A DNA stretch of 23,664 nt from Saccoglossus kowalevskii (lineage: Eukaryota; Hemichordata; Enteropneusta; Harrimaniidae): positions 131,544 through 155,207 of the forward strand of contig NW_003121914.1 in assembly GCF_000003605.2 (NCBI RefSeq), given 5' to 3'. The first letter of the stretch is position 1; every line of letters begins with the position of its first letter. Made by a program: the position numbers and the translations under genes. Shown one piece after another: positions 21,492-23,664 of this stretch. Below the pieces are notes generated by a model, which was not told the DNA's origin, searched no databases, and saw only the letters and a list, made by a program, of their open reading frames with translations.

Positions 21492-21900
21492 ATTTACATA
21501 TCCACCACAAACGAGGTCACAGTCAATTTTGTATCTGATTTTGCAACTGAAATGCATGGATTTAATATTTACTATGAAATCATTGGTAGCCAGGCTTGTC
21601 CACGAACATTTGGATATGACTTAGGAACTTATCCACTCTCAAATCAAGACTATGAAGGGGTGTTCCTTGACACCGGTCTTCAAGTACCTTGTTCCGGGTA
21701 CATAACGTCTTGGAGGATTATACCTGGAGACGATTTAGAAGGGGTTGTGATATTGACAATGTTATTGTTTCGTCAAGTGGACGGTGGATTTTTAGTTGTG
21801 TCTTCGAGTGACATTAATATAAGGGAAAATGTTTCAGGCGAACTTGTAATCCAAATTGGAAATGAAGATAGGATACCATGTAAAGAGGGCGATATTATCG
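21492..21900 (+). CDS. Exon 13: end of CUB domain 1 and start of an unnamed domain
   Basis: One hundred thirty-six codons plus one base, phase 0 in, phase 1 out. The first 31 residues finish the CUB domain (TNEVTVNFVSDFATEMHGF, then NIYYEI). From about 21585 the sequence changes character: CPRTFGYDLGTYPLSNQDYE, VFLDTGLQVPCSGYITSWRI, alternating hydrophobic strands, then RIPCKEGDIIG. This looks like a beta-rich extracellular domain that continues in exon 14. I do not recognise it with certainty; similar strings with G-D-V-I-G-W occur, to my memory, in other uncharacterised marine invertebrate proteins. The donor ATCG|GTAAGT is strong. Confidence 0.85.
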
Positions 21901-21989
21901 GTAAGTGAATTGTATCTTCACACATATATATATACAGTATCATTGGATGCCGTACATGTATGCACATTTTCGATTGTGTTTTGTTTTAG

Positions 21990-22172
21990 GGTGGTCGTGC
22001 AAAAACGGATGCCCGATGAAATCAGCGTATTTAGATAACTGTCCACATAGGCATACTCTTCTGAGAAGTTTGATATCATCACCAGAAGATGTGGAATTAG
22101 ATAGTGTCTTGTCGTTTGAGAATGCGCAAGTTTTAGGTGTCGCAACGGCTATTTCAGTGGGACTTCAGGCAG
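21990..22172 (+). CDS. Exon 14: second part of the unnamed domain
   Basis: Sixty-one codons, phase 1-1, acceptor TTTTGTTTTAG, donor GCAG|GTGAGT. It begins GWSCKNGCPMKSAYLDNC, completing the GDIIGWS string begun in exon 13, and continues with VELDSVLSFENAQVLGVATA and ISVGLQ, again beta-strand-like. Cysteines in exons 13 and 14 together number six after the CUB end, enough for three disulfides. Alternative frames here are shadows. Confidence 0.82.
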
Positions 22173-22561
22173 GTGAGTTTCATGTGATCAGCAGACAGAT
22201 CCCCGTCTGTAAAATACTGCCACATACATACTCCTGGCATTATTGACAACTGTGCAATTGTTTACATGTCTTATGGAAAGAATGGATTAAATACCCTACA
22301 ACTTCTAAAAAATCACATACTAATATGTAAACGTCAACCGATATACATAATTATCACAATAATACTCGAAGCGTATACCATATAACTACTTCATATAACT
22401 ACTTTCCTACCATCAGACGAAGCCTGTTGTAGAATATTAATTTATTATAAAAGGCACAGCTTGCACCATCTGTGTTTAACGCTAATTTGATTTAGATTGA
22501 AGTCTGCAAAGACGATGGTCAGCGGTCGTCTATAGTTTTTTTGCTGTTGTATACATTCCAG

Positions 22562-22795
22562 AATGTGCATTGACTGGGACTACATCAGGATGTGACGGAG
22601 TTAAGTTTTTGAATGATTCGTCTTGTATCGATTATCTATCTACTCCAAATCACCCCGAGATTTATGATGTTAACCTGAATTGTACCTGGATCTTAGAAGT
22701 GCCCGTCGAAGAGTATGTTATCCTTACAATAGAATACTTTGATGTTGGATCAAGCACTGACGGGATATGCACGGATTATCTCCAGATTATGGAAG
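22562..22795 (+). CDS. Exon 15: CUB domain 2, first part (gene continues beyond)
   Basis: Seventy-eight codons, phase 1-1, acceptor TGTATACATTCCAG, donor GAAG|GTACGC. After ECALTGTTSGC comes a CUB start: CIDYLSTPNHPEIY, then NCTWILEVPVEEYVILTIEY, FDVGSSTDGIC and DYLQIMEG. Reading through the donor would add only a few residues and stop at 22824, in the middle of the domain, so an intron is much more likely than an end. NDS and NCT are possible glycosylation sites. The remaining C-terminal part of this CUB is not in the window. Confidence 0.85.
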
Positions 22796-23664
22796 GTACG
22801 CCGTCAATTATTGCATACTACTAGACGAAATCTCGCGAGTTGCCCGAAAGACGCGCACCGAACGTCTGCTTCAAAAATCGAACGAATAGATTTTGAACGC
22901 GAATTTCTTCATTTCGTAGCTCACATCAAAAGACCGATCTTTGACAGGAAAATATTGCGTTTGAATTCCATTACTTCATCGAAATTGACCGTCATCACGT
23001 GTGTACAACACATAAACCATAGAAATATCCCCAAAATACTTTCGCGTTTGTCGAATCCCACGCGATGTTTGTCGCCACTACGACGTTATGACCTTTGTTT
23101 GTCCTGTTTTTACGTTCGATTTCACGTGATCTCGCAGTGAAAGAAAATGGTCTATTACATGTTGCCAGGAACATTAAGGTAGATGCCTAGTCATGATTTC
23201 AAAAACCCACAATTTATTCATTTTTTAATATATTGTACTTCCGGGCAATATAAGAATATTGACTTTGAAAAAAATTTGGGTCACCAGGTTAATTTTCGAG
23301 AAAATCATGGTTGTATTTTAGTGAATAGTGGCCATTTTGGCAGTATTATAGTGCTTTTACTATAGGTTCCTATGGCAGAGATATTATGCCATATCTCAAA
23401 TTGTAGGCTGGTGACATAGGCTGCAAAAATAATACATTGTTAATAATGGCCTTCTTTTTGTTTTCCAGAATTTTTTCAAAAATCTGGGTTTTAAAAAGTG
23501 TTGAAAAATGCAATTTTTGTTTAACATTGCGCTCTATGGAATTGTTCTAAAAATAGCTATTTTTGAAAAAAATTAGGACAAGTTTCTCAAAATACGTCAC
23601 TGTAACACACAATAGAATGCTATTTTATGGTGCCATGGGACAATAGCTCCATGATTTTACATAC
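22796..23664. other. Start of intron 15, partly repeat-like
   Basis: No exon completing the second CUB domain can be found here. Positions 22826-23110 are CpG-rich (TCTCGCGAG, GACGCGCACCG, CACGCGATG), unlike other introns of the gene. From about 23170 the sequence turns to runs of A/T with phrases such as CTATAGGTTCCTATGG and AGATATTATGCCATATCT, the look of an interspersed repeat. The 133-codon frame at 22739-23140 overlaps exon 15 in another frame and has no recognisable domain. Confidence 0.5.

Larger units (their letters stand above)
15674..22795 (+). other. Mosaic extracellular protein gene (FN3-EGF-PAN-LDLa-CUB), 15 exons seen, 3' partial
   Basis: Joining 15 exons gives 954 codons plus one base in a single open frame. 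Residue ranges: signal peptide 1-21; FN3 domains 22-115, 116-203 and 204-299; EGF-like 300-339, 340-381, 382-423 and 424-462; PAN/Apple 463-544; LDLa 545-586; CUB 587-710; unnamed region 711-876; second CUB from 877. The parts are those of secreted or membrane proteins used in adhesion and binding. No transmembrane segment appears within the window, so membrane anchoring is undecided. All introns are phase 1 except the one inside the first CUB (phase 0). Introns 16264-16560, 16825-17532, 18299-18700, 18827-19127, 19245-19563, 20560-21491 and 22173-22561 show no further exon. Visible N-glycosylation motifs include NFT, NIT, NNS, NDS, NCT and NVS. No named protein with this order is known to me. 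Confidence 0.88.

Noticed and set aside
22739..23140. 133-codon plus-strand frame overlapping exon 15
   Set aside because: It overlaps the CUB coding sequence in another frame and extends over a CpG-rich intronic block. There is no recognisable domain.

Overview
The window looks like genomic DNA of a marine invertebrate animal. It is AT-rich, with short GT-AG introns, sparse coding and multi-exon extracellular domains. A deuterostome such as a hemichordate or cephalochordate is my best guess, from the general look of the mosaic gene and the repeats; the sequence does not prove it. A 50-base run of N at 11098-11147 shows that this is a scaffold with a gap.

Layout. Positions 1-171 hold the C-terminal end of an unidentified plus-strand gene whose start lies outside the window, followed by a short 3' UTR with two AATAAA signals. 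From about 300 to 15,640 I find no convincing coding sequence. That stretch contains two possible promoter/5' exon sites with strong splice donors (1349/1350 and 8386/8387), a degenerate ACTG microsatellite, a fold-back element with two arms of about 275 bp (2641-2912 and 3420-3697), several short tandem duplications, and a GC-rich minisatellite of 19-bp monomers arranged partly in 38-bp pairs (9852-10189). It also holds the N gap and a CpG-rich block with an unusually long open frame (11310-11786).

The main content is one plus-strand gene, 15674-22795, read here as 15 coding exons (954 codons plus one base) that continue beyond the right edge. It encodes a secreted or cell-surface mosaic protein: signal peptide, three fibronectin type III domains, four EGF-like domains, a PAN/Apple domain, an LDL-receptor class A domain, a CUB domain, a cysteine-containing region of about 165 residues that I cannot name, and the start of a second CUB domain. 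Nearly every domain sits on its own exon and nearly every intron is phase 1, the signature of exon shuffling. The exception is a phase 0 intron inside the first CUB domain. The frame joins cleanly at every junction, which is the strongest support for the model. I do not recognise a named gene with this domain order, so no symbol is given.

After exon 15 the second CUB domain is cut by an intron. The rest of the window (22796-23664) looks intronic and partly repeat-derived, so the remaining exons should lie downstream.
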